Assembly: GCF_000003815.2 (NCBI RefSeq)
Contig: NC_049981.1
Location: forward strand, 17,965,041-18,029,040
From: Branchiostoma floridae
Taxonomy: Eukaryota; Chordata; Leptocardii; Amphioxiformes; Branchiostomatidae
Reading direction: 5' to 3'
DNA: 64,000 nucleotides
Notes under the pieces: model-generated
What the model was told of the DNA's origin: nothing
The model's input: only the letters and a program-made list of their open reading frames with translations
The model's database searches: none
Made by a program: the position numbers and the translations under genes
Part shown: positions 21,568 to 33,280 of the stretch, piece by piece
How the letters are laid out: each line of letters opens with the position of its first letter
Position numbering within the stretch: position 1 is the first letter of the stretch

Positions 21568-24500
21568 GTAGGGTTAACGTTGTTTCAAGACATGGCGGTT
21601 GGGTCTTAGCACACTTTAGTGCTAGTGTATCATTAGCACAGTTCGTCACTTAAGTTAAGTGTATTAGCATTAGCACGCTATGTCCACACCGCCGCCGGTA
21701 ATGTTTCGTGGCGAACGTGATGAGGCTTTGTGACTCGGGGTGTACTTTCTTTTTCGATACTTGTACAACATGTATATGTTCAATCATTCATCACGATACT
21801 ATCGTACATTTGTACTTAAAAAAAAATTGCTCTATACACGTTTTAGCTTGCCAAATCCCTAAAAAGTAATGAAACGCTGGTATATGGTATCAACGGGGTC
21901 AGCGATATGACGACAGCCGTACGCGTTTCAAATGACGACAACTGTACGTTCCGGCGCGCCATTCTCGAAAAGCCAACAAGGCCGTGAAACTGTATACCGT
22001 ATTGGATCAAGTCATTAACTTTAACTCCCAACAGCCGTGTTTAGAATTTGTTCATGGCCAAAAAACAAACTTAGGCCCCGTTCATGATGCAAAAAATGAA
22101 ACGGTTCTATCGGTTACTATCGGTTAGGCCAGCTGAAACATGATAAGTTTTGTCATCATGGACGGTCCGAAACGGATATGAAGCGATAGGAAACGGTTTG
22201 TTCGGAACCTCCTCGCGAGGTAGTATTGAAACGGTTTCTTCGTTATCCGGAATTGCGAATTTGCATCATGAACGCAAAAGCGGCGCGATCCGTTTTGCAT
22301 CCGGGCATGTGCGTTCATATTTGGTGGCGCCACGGGGGAAAAGTACAATTTTTAACCTGTCATTCGGCATTTCGGGTGTTTCGGCCGCGTTTTCAATCGT
22401 ACGATTCGTTTCTATAATCGGGCCGCCTCCTGGTCGACTGAGGAGCTAGCAGTCCTGATATCGCAATGGGAATGTGTCAGGAGATCCAGTGGAAATGTCA
22501 TAGCATGGCATATATCGGGACCACAATGTTTTCAGAGGCATTTCCAAGGTCATAACAGAACCCAGCTTCGAACTCAGTAAGACATTGGTTCAATTACGAT
22601 CAAAGACCAATAATCTGACACAGAAGTACAAGTTTGGGCAAGATCACAATAACCTCAGGGGTCAGAGGTCGCATTACCTTGCCTCCTAAAAGGAACTGAA
22701 ACGGTTTGCAAGTTTGCATCGTGAACGCAAAATGCAAACCGTTTCCTGTCGTTTGCTGTCGGATTTCCAGGCCTAACCGATAGAACCGTTTCATTTTTTG
22801 CATCATAAACGGGGCCTTATTGTATTTCTTAACCTAATTTCTGACCCTTTTCTTATGTGGCGTTCATCATGAACGGAAGACGACAGACGAGGAAGCCAGC
22901 ACCGAAAATGAGAAGTATTCACTTGAAACGACTAGTGACTCAAAAGAGCCCACTATTGATCTGTATGAGAAACACAGGGACGGAGTGGACGTTACTCTAA
23001 CAAGTATTCCAATACCACATGGTAAGTTACATGTATCATTCACCAAGAAGGCTATGTTTTTCGTTAACGTTACCGTTTGTGGCTTCCATACCTCCGGGAA
23101 AGGATGGTCACCTTCTGACGGAAGGTTTTGAAATTGTCCGTATTGGTTGTTCGCAGCTGTATCTCACTATCGGTTCGGTGGATCATAATGTTCAGAGCTG
23201 TAACGTTATCTGCGTAATGTTATGTGTCATGTAACGTTATATGAGTTCTGATCAAGTCATCATGTGTGCTGGACTGACGTCAGAGGTGCATTTAGGGGGT
23301 GGGGTGTGGGTGTGAAGTGTAGTGCCATCCTAAATGTTTTCAATTGCATCGATTTTTCCTGATGTGGAATAATCCGGAAGTTATATACTATTATAGCAAA
23401 TAGTGACCAATTAGCGGTGACACTGTTGCGTCTTTTTTTGCGATTGAACAGCTGACGTTTCGTGTGGTTATAGGACAGCGGTAAACGAATTCGGTCTATA
23501 TCCCACAAAACAACGGAGGCTTGTATCCTTCGGACACTTGTTTGTGGTTTAAGACCATGCCTCAAGAAACTCTTGAAGGATTGTTATGAAGTTTGGTATG
23601 GGCACCCCACCTTTATGCGAGCAACCAAACAGGCCAGTCACTTGAAGCGGTCCATATCGAATCTTTTTATTATATAAACCACAAAACAGTAGTGTCAGGA
23701 TTAAGTGTTGTACCAGGTTTAGAAAGACATGAAAATGTTACCTGAATCCGGGTCTTGCACAATGGGTTGCGGTCGCATTTGTCTCGTCACGAAAATGCAA
23801 ATGAGCAAACGCCCGATTTCACGACCACGAAATTGGAATATGACCTGACGTTGCGACATTGCACGTGAGTTGCCCAATCCCGGCACGCGAGGAAGCCCAG
23901 GACAGCGATCGTGCCCCACGACGTATGTCTATGATTCTCAAACTGACAACATACAATTGAAGAATCGCTGGGAAAAATGATGCCCCACGACGTATATTTA
24001 ACGTTATGTCTATGATTCTCAAACTGACAACATACAATAATTGACGAATCGCTGGGAAAAATGATGCCCCACGACGTATGTCTATGATTCTCAAACTGAC
24101 AACATACAATTGACGAATCGCTGGGAAAAATGATGCCCCACGACGTATGTCTATGATTCTCAAACTGACAACATACATCAGTTCTGTCATATCTGATTTC
24201 ACATCTGACAGTGCTACCGTAATGATGTGAATATGTGACATATGACAATGCGAAGAACTTCTGTCATCTGCCCTACTATGATGACCTAAAATATTACACC
24301 AAGTCAGGTTTTTAATCTAACATCTGACATTGGTCCTTACACCAAGTCAGGTTTTTAATCTAACATCTGACATTGGTCCTTGCGCCATGTCAGATTTTTA
24401 AATCAGATTTTAGATTGAAATAATCTGACTGTTTGAAGACGAATGTTTGATGTTTGATTCAAAAATCTGACAGTGCTACAAAAAGTGTCAGATGTTAGAC

Positions 24501-27500
24501 TAGAAATCTTACATTGGGAGGATGATTGTCAGATGTCAGACAGGAAATCTGACAATAATATGAAAAATGTCAGGTGTTAGATTAAAAATCTGACATGGCG
24601 TAAGGACAAATGTCAGATGTTAGATTGAAAACCTGACATGGTGTAAGGGCCAATGTCAGATCTTAGATAAAAAAACTGACACCGGTTGTAAGGACCATTG
24701 TCAGATGTTACTAGATTTAAAATCATAGTAGGGCAGATGACAAAATTAGTTCTTCGCATTGTCATATGTCACATATTCACATCATTACGGTAGCACTGTC
24801 AGATGCGTCAATTGCATGTTGTCAGTTTGAGAATCATAGACATACGTCGTGGGGCATCATTTTTCCCAGCAATTCGTCAATTGTATGTTGCCAGTTTGAG
24901 AATCATAGACATACATCGTGGGGCATCATTTTTCCCAGCAATTCGTCAATTGTATGTTGTCAGTTTGAGAATCATAGACATACGTCGTGGGGCATCATTT
25001 TTCCCAGCAATTCGTCAATTGTATGTTGTCAGTTTGAGAATCATAGACATACGTCGTGGGGCATCATTTTTCCCAGCGATTCGTCAATTATTGTATGTTG
25101 TCAGTTTGAGAATCATAGACATAACGTTTATACGTCGTGGGGCATCATTTTTCCCAGCGATTCGTCAATTGTATGTTGTCAGTTTGAGAATCATAGACAT
25201 ACGTCGTGGGGCACGATCGCTGTCCTGGGCTTCCTCGCGTGCCGGGGTTGGGCAACTCACGTGCAACGTCGCAACGTCAGGTCATATTCCAATTTCGTGG
25301 TCGTGAAATCGGGCGTTTGCTCATTTGCATTTTCGTGACGAGACAAATGCGACCGTAACCGCACAGTGCGTCAGGTACGAACCAAATGATGGCAGCTACA
25401 GTGACAGTACAGTACTAAGATCACTTCCGGGTTAGCTCCCGACCTTGCCCCGACAGCCAGTGGCGGCGGTAGTCGAACCCTCCGCCCGATCTTTGGTGCC
25501 AGCCGTGTCCCAACCATTTTACAACCACCTGTGGTACACTCCCATCCATCGCTTCTAGCCGCAGTCACTGCCGACTCCCCTGATTCCCAAACGATTGCCA
25601 ACTCTCTCATGATCAAGGCTCAAAATGGACCTAGCTGATGACAAGCGATTTTCCAAGTGCCGGGGTCATGTTTTTCTCTTCGCCAAGAAGAGTATGAGAT
25701 TGCTTGACTTGGGTCTGTATGTAGGTCAACAGCATATAACTCGAGAAATTGTGGATGGAACTTTGTGATTTTTGGTAGGTGTGTAGCAGTTGTCGAAAGG
25801 AATGCCAAGTTGGAAAACGGTTCACCTGGCGTTTTCCTACGGTACTGCAGCGAGCTTGGTATGTTTTTTTGCGGTTTGTTTTTGGCAGCATAAGTCAAAA
25901 TCCAGCTGGGCGATTTTCACGAAACTTGGTAGGTGTGTAGCGGTTTTGGAGAGGAAGGTCAAGTGCGAAAATGGTTTACCTGGCTCTTACCTATGGTGCT
26001 GTAGCGGGATTTGTATGTAAGTGCGTTTGTCTGTAAGCAAGATAACTCGAGAAACCTTGAATGGATCCTGATTATATTTGTTAGGTGGATTGGGGTTAGG
26101 AAAACGAAGGTCAAGTTCGATAATGGGCACCCTAGTGGCTGTCTAAGGTACTGCAGCAAAACTTTTAATTTTGGCACTTCGTGTCTTGGACATGCTGTGG
26201 TCATGATTTTTGAGTGGTAGATAGCCCTTAAAACAGAGAGTAAGTGCTGTGAGTTTGGACCCCCTAGCGGCTTTTTGGGAACTGCAGGCACCGATTTCCG
26301 TTCAAACTTTGGACGAGGATAACTTGAGAACGTGTAAACAGATCATCAGGATTTTCGGTATGTAGATAGAATGAGTAATGACTTATACAATGTAATATTA
26401 ATTATGCAAATCAGTAGCTTATTTGCATAATTAATGAGGAAAGTTCATAAATCCATGCCAACAGCATATAACTCAAGAAGCTGTGTATGGATTTTCATGA
26501 TATTTAGTATTTAAGTAGCGGCTGCGGAAAGGAAGGTTGTGTTCGAAAATAGTTGACGTAGCATTTTCCGTTAGGACGGTAGCGGGCCGAGTGTGTGCGT
26601 CCTTTTGTTTGTGGAATGCATAACTCGAGAAGCCTTGAAAAAATCCTGATGATATTTGGTAGGTGGGTAGGGGTCAGGAAAACGAAGATAAATTATGATA
26701 GTGGGCCCCCTAGCGGCTTCCTAAGGTACTGCAGCAAAACTTATTAACAGAAATAAACTGTGCTCTATATATCTCATTTTGACCTATATCTATGGACACA
26801 GCTGTTATACAGATGGTTTGCTGGAGGACGCCCTTACACTGGGGACAGTCATGAAATTCTGATTGACCAGGGATGCTACCAGGTCATCTGTCAGGTCACA
26901 GTCTGGTTTTGGTAATGTTTGTGTGTTTGTGAGGAACAATAAGACCTTAAAGTCTTAAATAAAGGCATGATTATTTGGCGAAGAGATGGGTTCGTTGAAC
27001 TCTAGTTTTTAAATGAAAATGATCCACTTTATGTTGTAAACACCATGATAAAGAGATCAATATTTTGCTTCAATAGGAATTCTAGGTTTTCTCCAATTAT
27101 ACAGTGTCTCTGGTTGCATCCGTTGTGTGAAGGTTGGGGGAGTAATAGCACAGCTTCTGGTAGTCACCTCGTTTGGGAATAAAGTTAGAAAAGATTTAAT
27201 TCGGGGGCAAAAGGGTTGACTGTGAGATTTTTTCTCACTCATTTGATTTGATATAGGCATTTTGTTCCATTTGTGAACATCTTTAGGTCAAAATTGTATA
27301 TTTAGAATATTCATAATAATTATAATTTATATATTTGTATATAATCGAATGACCAATTATTCGGTATAGGTGTGCCTTGAACAATTGCCCATAGAACGTC
27401 ATTGACACTTTTGCCATACATTACTTCAAAATGATTAATTTTGCTATTTGGTGTCATACTTATACCAAAAATGAACCTTTTGGGCTACTGTGCCCTGGAA

Positions 27501-30500
27501 TTACAGCTGAATAACCTGAAACTGGGGATACACACGTAGGGGTGCCCGTTGGACTTCAGTCAAACGTTTTGGTAACACATTACCTAAAGATGAGTTTAAA
27601 AATTTTACGATTTTTTTTATCATTCCTTAGATCAAAATGTACACTTTTGGCTTCTGTGGAAAGTTAGTAGGGGTGCCTTTATACTAGCAATTTTTGTCCA
27701 TTATTAAATTAAGAAAAAATGTACATTTTTGGCATCTGCATCATTAACCAAATGACCTGAAACTTGATATAGAGATATGATCGATATATGCCCATAGGCC
27801 TTTTGTTTTCAAAACAATTTTGGCATACACAAGTGATTTAATTTTTTTGCCAACAATATCTCTTGGAAGAGTCCATCTTGAATGCGGTTCAAGATGGGAA
27901 AACATTTTTGACTGGTGTGGTCTTAGAAACTGTTAGGCTACAGTTAGGCTTTTTGGCTACAGTAAATTTTGCTCAGTCTGTCTCAAATGGTATTTGACAC
28001 AGGGTGCCAATGGAGGAGTCCGTTCTTGCATGGGGTATTTGAACTCTTTGACTACAGGGATGGTGGAGGTGTCTTCTTGGAATACTCCATTATGGGTGCT
28101 GTGAAAAAGTCCATTCTTGCATGGAGGGTCAAGTTGGAAAAGGTCAATTTGGACTGGAATGACATTGCAAGAGTTCAGACTTTTGAAATATTCCATTTTT
28201 CCACGGGCGATTATGGAATGGTCCATTTCTACATGATAAAGGAGATGGGGGAAATATGATGTATTTGCTTACTAATGTTGCCCTTCTGGTTTGTGCAATT
28301 TTCTTCCAGTATTCTACATAAAAACAGTTAACTGCTGTGTAGAAATTTCCAGACAAGTCAAGTGTTCTAAAAGTTGGATTTTTATCTGCTTTTGTTCATC
28401 TAGCATCCGATGGTTCACTGCAACCATTGCCAGAGCCCTACCAGTTACAAGCAAGTGACTCAAAATCAGTTGGGGAAGAAGAAAATGTGGCAAAGTCAAG
28501 AACAAAGAGGGCAAAGAAAGGAGGAAAGGGAGGAAAAGGAGGAAAGAAAAACAAGAAGGGGGGAAAGGGAGGAAAGGGAGGAGGAAAGGGAGGAGGAAAG
28601 GGAGGAAAGGGAGGAGGAAAGGGTGGTAAGGGAGGAGGAAAGGGAGGAAAGGGAGGAAAGAACCAACCAGTAGAAGAAGAGCCAATGATGGAAGAAGAAC
28701 CACCGATGGAAGAAGAGCCACCGATGGAAGAAGAGCCACCAATGGAAGAAGAGCCACTGATGGAAGAAGAGCCACTGATGGAAGAAGAGCCACTGATGGA
28801 AGAAGAGCCACTGATGGAAGAAGAGCCACCAATGGGGTATGTAAACGAAGAAGAGATTGAGCCAATGGTGGAAGAGGAACCAGTAGTAGAGCCTATGTTT
28901 GAAGAAGAGGCAGCACCAGCCAACATATATGAGGATGAACTTAGAAATAACAGAGAAGATTACAGACAGGAGTTGATCGAACACGAGGAGCCTCCTATCC
29001 AAGGTGATTATGAAGAACCACCACCTCCTCCACCACCACCTCCTCCACCACCACCTCCTCCACCAGAACCCATCCAGCCTCCAGTCGTACGGCAGCCACC
29101 GCCGCCACCTCCTCCTCCTCCTCCACCTGCACCTGCACCTGCACCTGCACGTGCACCTGCACCACCAGCTCAAGAGGAGTACTTTGAGCCTGAACAGGAG
29201 AACATGGACATGATAGATGTGGAAGAACAACAGCCGGGTGTGATTGTCAATCAGTACGAGAGCCCAGGTCCTGGAGAGACCTGGAACCAGCCTCCCCCCG
29301 GCCTGGCACCGTTCCAGATTCAGCCTCATGCGGGCGCCCAACCTCCACATGACAACTGGCCAAGTCCGGAGGTTAATGCACCAGAGCCCGGCCTTGCACC
29401 CCAGATAGTTTCCCCAGGCAGTGAGTCAGCTCTGTACGACACCCAGAATCCATTAGGACCATCTCCGGGGGTTGCTCCTCTGCATCCCGGGGTAGGACAG
29501 CCTGCGTCGTACGACAACAGTCAGAGTGCCTGGGTCCACGGTCCCGAGATTGTAGAGCCACACCACACGTCGTCAAACGTGTTCCCACATCCCGAGGTCT
29601 CAGGCCCTGAGATCCTGCCAGTTCCTGAAGTGGGCTTGAGTCCAAACCACCTACAGCCTGGATCATACGAGCCAGAAATGGGTCCAAACCCGTACTCTCA
29701 AGACCAACCATCCATAATAGTGGATCACACCTTGTTCAATTCTGGCGGTGCCGGAATGGTACCGCATGGTGAAGCCCTGCCAGCCGAGAGTTTTGCACAC
29801 GAGCCCGCCTGGTCAGGAGAGGATTTTCACATGGCAAATGGACAGGGTTTACCACATGACCATCACCCAGGCCATATTGGGGGTTTACCACATGACCATC
29901 ACCAAGGCCAAATTGAGGGTTTACCACATGACCATCACCCAAGCCATATTGAGGGGGAACCACATGGCCATCACCCAAGCCATATTGAGGGGGAACCACA
30001 CAACTATCAAACAGGCCTTAGTGAGAAGGAAGATTACTTCCAATTGAAAGAGGCGGCAGACAAGAATGAACTCCTCCAGGTAAATCATCATTTTGTTCTA
30101 ACCTTCACAGAAGGGAAACATATTGTTTTTGCTCCATTTCTTCTTCTTCTGTTCCAAACAAGTAAGGTCAATAACCTGGACCAGACTGCTGGAGGTGTTA
30201 CAGACATTGTAGCAAGTGCCAGGACATAGCTGGAGGTGCTAGTCACCATATATATGAAATTGATAAATTCAGAATGTGTTTTGAGTAAGATTAAACAAAG
30301 CAGTACTTAAATTAAGCTGGACAAAATTAAGGTTAATGTTATTTATTTGCTTGCAAATGTTACCTTGTTAATTCTGTCATCCTCTGTACATTTGTAGTGT
30401 AGGTGGTGAAGGTTTTACATGTATCTTACATTGCATCAGACAGGAGAAAAAGATCCAACTTAAAAGTACAACAGTTAATGTAGTTGATTCAGAAATGCAT

Positions 30501-30800
30501 TTCATTGTCGTGACAGGCCTGCAGTTGCATGATTTGGGTTGGCCTTGTATGTTACTGCTCTTTTTCCACCTATTTACATTATAGAAGCTGAATGAACTGG
30601 AGGATGAAGTCTCTTCTCTGCAACATGAAGACCAAGGCCATGGGAACTTTCCATTTGGCAATATGAAGTCAGAGTCAGATGAATATGAAGAAAGCATTGG
30701 CGATGAAATGAGTGCATCAGTGAACATCTTCTGCTTCCTCTCTGTGAAAACTCTGGTCCTTGTGACAGCTATATTATCCGTGTTTCTGCACATCATGTGA
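21490..30800 (+). CDS. Signal-peptide, low-complexity, C-terminally anchored protein
   Basis: Four exons (21490-21567, 22880-23021, 28404-30079, 30585-30800) join in phases 0, 1, 0 into a complete 703-aa protein. In order: signal peptide (SVVCLLIVSCIL); acidic exon; TKRAKK then a GGKGGK tract; nine or so six-residue MEEEP(P/L) units; two polyproline runs; a Pro/Gly-rich stretch with repeated PSPE/PGLAP/PHPEV phrases; five 12-residue units of GLPHDHHPSHIE type; a short Leu-heptad coiled coil spanning the last junction (ELLQ|KLNELEDEV); and a hydrophobic C-terminus ending FLHIM with no cytoplasmic tail. That end fits a GPI-attachment signal or a tail-less membrane anchor at the cell surface. 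An AATAAA follows 15 bases after the stop. No catalytic domain or known family is recognised. The His repeats could bind Zn or Cu (inference). Confidence 0.85.
21568..22879 (+). other. Intron 1 of the anchored-protein gene
   Basis: GT-AG intron of 1.3 kb, more than half of which is the TIR element at 22073-22817. Confidence 0.75.
22073..22817. mobile_element. TIR element in intron 1
   Basis: Left end AGGCCCCGTTCATGATGC with AAAAAATGAAACGGTTC is mirrored at the right by GAACCGTTTCATTTTTTGC and ATCATAAACGGGGCCT. Terminal repeats span about 50 bases. Internal AAACGGTTT phrases also recur. No transposase frame was recognised. Confidence 0.85.
22880..23021 (+). CDS. Exon 2: acidic exon
   Basis: Begins after ACGGAAG with TTDEEASTENEKYSLETTSD and ends IPIPH plus G at donor CATG|GTAAGT (phase 1). 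A pyrimidine-rich tract precedes the acceptor. A second AG seven bases later would shift the frame. Confidence 0.8.
23758..25368. mobile_element. Long foldback element with tandem-repeat arms
   Basis: Two arms of about 530 and 640 bases are inverted copies. The outer ends share GGTCGCATTTGTCTCGTCAC and TTTCACGACCACGAAATTGG. Each arm carries tandem units of about 62-77 bases (TTGAGAATCATAGACATACG, CATCATTTTTCCCAGC): four units on the left, six on the right. The centre (about 24290-24725) is made of TCAGATGTTAGAT/ATCTGACA-type short inverted repeats. No transposase is present. Open frames through the arms are by-products of the repeat. Confidence 0.9.
25660..26750. repeat. Repeat families A and B, several copies
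   Basis: Blocks ATAACTCGAGAAA, GGTAGGTGTGTAG, AGGTACTGCAGCAAAACTT and CCCCTAGCGGC (family A) alternate with AATTATGCAAATCAGTAGC and TTCATAAATCCATGCCA (family B). The A-B-A order mirrors 2900-3700. Confidence 0.7.
28404..30079 (+). CDS. Exon 3: GGK, MEEEP, polyPro and His repeats
   Basis: Acceptor TTCATCTAG|CATCCG joins phase 1 to give Ala, then SDGSLQPLPEPYQLQ. It carries nearly all the low-complexity modules and ends ELLQ at donor CTCCAG|GTAAAT, phase 0. Confidence 0.88.
28515..28830 (+). repeat. Coding GGK and MEEEP(P/L) tandem repeats
   Basis: 28515-28665 is a GGAAAG-type purine repeat encoding Gly-Gly-Lys. 28687-28830 is an 18-nt repeat encoding MEEEP with Pro or Leu, eight to nine units, nearly identical in DNA. 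Confidence 0.92.
29846..30025 (+). repeat. 36-nt coding array of His-rich 12-aa units
   Basis: Five units with an exact 36-base period encode G(L/E)PHDHHPSHIE variants, the last one degenerate (PHNYQTGLSE). Each good unit has four to five His. Confidence 0.92.
30080..30584 (+). other. Intron 3 of the anchored-protein gene
   Basis: GT-AG intron of 505 bases. If it were retained the frame would run on for about 50 residues to a stop near 30229, giving a protein without the C-terminal anchor. Confidence 0.75.
30585..30800 (+). CDS. Exon 4: coiled coil and hydrophobic C-terminus
   Basis: Acceptor TTACATTATAG|AAGCTG. Encodes KLNELEDEVSSLQHED, an acidic stretch, then FCFLSVKTLVLVTAILSVFL, ending HIM and TGA. 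The continuous Leu heptads across the junction support the splice. Confidence 0.85.
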   Translation, partial: KLNELEDEVSSLQHEDQGHGNFPFGNMKSESDEYEESIGDEMSASVNIFCFLSVKTLVLVTAILSVFLHIM

Positions 30801-30814
30801 GAAATAGTTCACAC

Positions 30815-30820
30815 AATAAA
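30815..30820 (+). terminator. Poly(A) signal of the anchored-protein gene
   Basis: AATAAA begins 15 bases after the TGA at 30798-30800. It implies a very short 3' UTR. Confidence 0.6.
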
Positions 30821-30965
30821 ATAACATTGTCATTGTGAAGTGTTTCAATGAATGTTTTCTACAGACTTTCTTACATGACATGGCAATAATCTCTTGTAAA
30901 AACTGAGCGGACAAGTTTGAAATTGTATGAAACAGCAGGAAATAAAATATAGCCCGAGTGAATGT

Positions 30966-32558
30966 GTTGGTACACGGGTTGGCGGAAACGGCTGCCCGGT
31001 CGGTCGGCGGAAACCGCTGCCCGGTTCGGTCCTGAGGTTGGTTTTGGGGGTTTCCAGTATTGCATACAGTAGTGTAAGTGAAGTAAACAAAATGCCTACT
31101 TAAATATTCCATAACGGTTGTTAGATGTAATGTTCAAAGGAAGCTGGCCAAATTACTTATCTTTTGAAAAAAAATTAATTTGACATTTCTTGGTAAGATT
31201 GTCCCATTCCCAGCTGCTACTATTCGAACGTCCCCCAGTACAGAACGTCAGAAGTTTGCTACGTCAAGGTTGTACAGGGTGGCGGTCCTTTGATCTAGTA
31301 TACCATATGTGCCGCGGGCGCCAGCGACAAAATCAATCAATTTTGACAGCACTATCGCACCGAGCTGTCTGACATGTCCGAGGAGAAACTATCACTAAGA
31401 ACTGTAAAAGAATTCAAATTTAGTTAAATCAATACTAAAATGTACATTTACAAACGCATGGATTCAATTTTTTTGTGTCAGGTTCTGGTTTAAACTAATG
31501 TAGTCAATTATATATTAATTATGTACAATGTTTTCACATAATTTTGTTACTTCACACGAAAACGGCTCCGCCGTAGTCTTTCCTCCCCGTAAGCAAACTT
31601 GTCATCGAACATTGAATTCTTGAAAGATAAAAATGGTGATTTCACCAGTGTCTGAAGATTTCCCCCACAGCAATTCTTTGATTGATCCCGATACTATCTT
31701 CTCACATGTCGGAAATGATAAGATAATAAAGATAATAAAGATTTAACCAATGATTTAATAAATGTGTTCGTGGTCAAAGCACTGAAAGTCAGCATAATCC
31801 CATCCAGTCTCAGTTCGGCAGAGCGGCTAGAGCCCAAATAACACCGCGATAAACAACGTGGCCATGGTCGGCTCGAGAAAAATTCTTAGTTAGCAATTAA
31901 TCTTCAACACGAATGACTCATACTCTGATCAATAGCCACATCTTATTTGTCTAAAGCTATTCCGAAGAACAAGTAATAATTAAGTTTACTACTGTCCCCT
32001 AGGCCTATTAGAAGCGCCTCACACATATCCATGTGGCCACACGCACTGCGTATTTGGGGTCAACGACCTAACGTTAATGTGCGCTGCATGGAATGCCGAA
32101 AACTTCCGATGAATCAAATCAATCCAACCTATAGTTTCCCATTCCAGAGTATACGAATATAAAACTAGTGTTGGGAATTACATTTTTGAAAAGAAAAAAA
32201 AAAATCAAGGCGCAAATCAGTTCTTACGGTGAGGACACGGCGCGGCTCATTATCGACCTTGCGTTAATGAGCTGGTAGCACCGAAATCTGGTGTTCACCG
32301 AAAACGTGTACAAAGTTCGAAATTTCGCCGTGTTTGTGTTTTCGAATTTCCGAAATTACGGTAATGTTTACGATATTAGCGCTACTGTAAATTGTAGGGT
32401 CAGCCTACACGAGAAATGCACTTAAATTACTGCTGCGATAGCAAGCCACTTGTTTACATTTGGTATACTGGAAACCCCCCAAAACAACCTCCGGACCGGA
32501 CCGGGCAGCCGTTTCCGCCGACCGACCGGGCAGCCGTTTCCGCCAACCCGTTGGTACA
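30966..32558. mobile_element. 1.6-kb element with about 95-bp inverted ends
   Basis: The left end (GGGTTGGCGGAAACGGCTGC repeated with CGGTCGGTCGGCGGAAACC, then GGGGTTTCCAGTAT) is mirrored by 32462-32558 (TATACTGGAAACCCCCC, then GGGCAGCCGTTTCCGCC twice, AACCCGTTGGTACAC). Each arm has an internal GC-rich tandem duplication. The body has no recognised coding domain. It might also be two separate inverted insertions. Confidence 0.6.
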
Positions 32559-32559
32559 C

Positions 32560-33270
32560 TTACTATTTCTCTTCAGACAGTTCTTGGTATTGTTCACCAT
32601 TTAGTGAAAAGTAGCACAAGTGGCAGCAAGTTGCCTTGCTGTTTCTGTAGCAAGATATATTTCATACAGGGAGGTGTGCTAGCATGTTCAAAGTACCTCC
32701 TTGAATACAGGACCCCCATCTAACATTACCTCTAAAAGAAAGGAGCAGATTAAAGTGAAATATTGATGACGGAACCCCGGATCTCTCAGTTATCAATGGC
32801 CCATTGAAACCAGGAGAACAACTTTGAAGCTGCTACCAGTTGAGCTGCAGGGACATCCCCTCTTCATCAAGCTACTTGATTACTCTTATGACAGACGTGC
32901 ACCTTTTTTTTTAATGTACATAAATACCATGTTGCATTGGGATAAGGGGCTAATATTTAGAAGAGAAACATTCTAATGATAGTAAGATTATGCCATGTAA
33001 TTTTAGTGTGATGTGCTAGGTGGCATGAGTGAAGAGAGAATATAATATGTTGTACGTTTCCTCCTCCAAGATGAATGCAATACATGCAATATGAGTCGAC
33101 TGCTCCATGTAACTTGCCTTGTGTTAGGGACGACTTGGTCACCTGCTTACCTTGCAGTACAGCCAGTAGGTACAAATATACCCATCTGAGTAATGACACT
33201 GTAACAGTTGTAACATGAACCTGCTCAAAGCACGTCCTCAAACACAGGACCCCCATTTTACATTCCTTCT
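32560..33270. other. Intergenic DNA, no gene seen
   Basis: No coding or repeat structure was recognised apart from two diverged copies of an AGCA.GT.C.AAGTACCTCCTTGAATACAGGACCCCCAT-like phrase near 32680 and 33225. Confidence 0.4.
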
Positions 33271-33280
33271 GTTCATACTA

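Larger units (their letters stand above)
23022..28403 (+). other. Intron 2 of the anchored-protein gene
   Basis: GT-AG intron of 5.4 kb. It contains the foldback element at 23758-25368 and copies of repeat families A and B at 25660-26750. The remainder (26760-28400) shows no coding character. Confidence 0.75.

Noticed and set aside
22150-22449. 99-codon frame in intron 1 of the anchored-protein gene
   Set aside because: It lies wholly inside a TIR element and has no splice partners.
23787-25338. Long open frames through the foldback arms (repeated CQFENHRHTSWG or LRIIDIRRGASFF)
   Set aside because: They follow a non-coding tandem repeat present in both orientations. They lack splice support and domain similarity.
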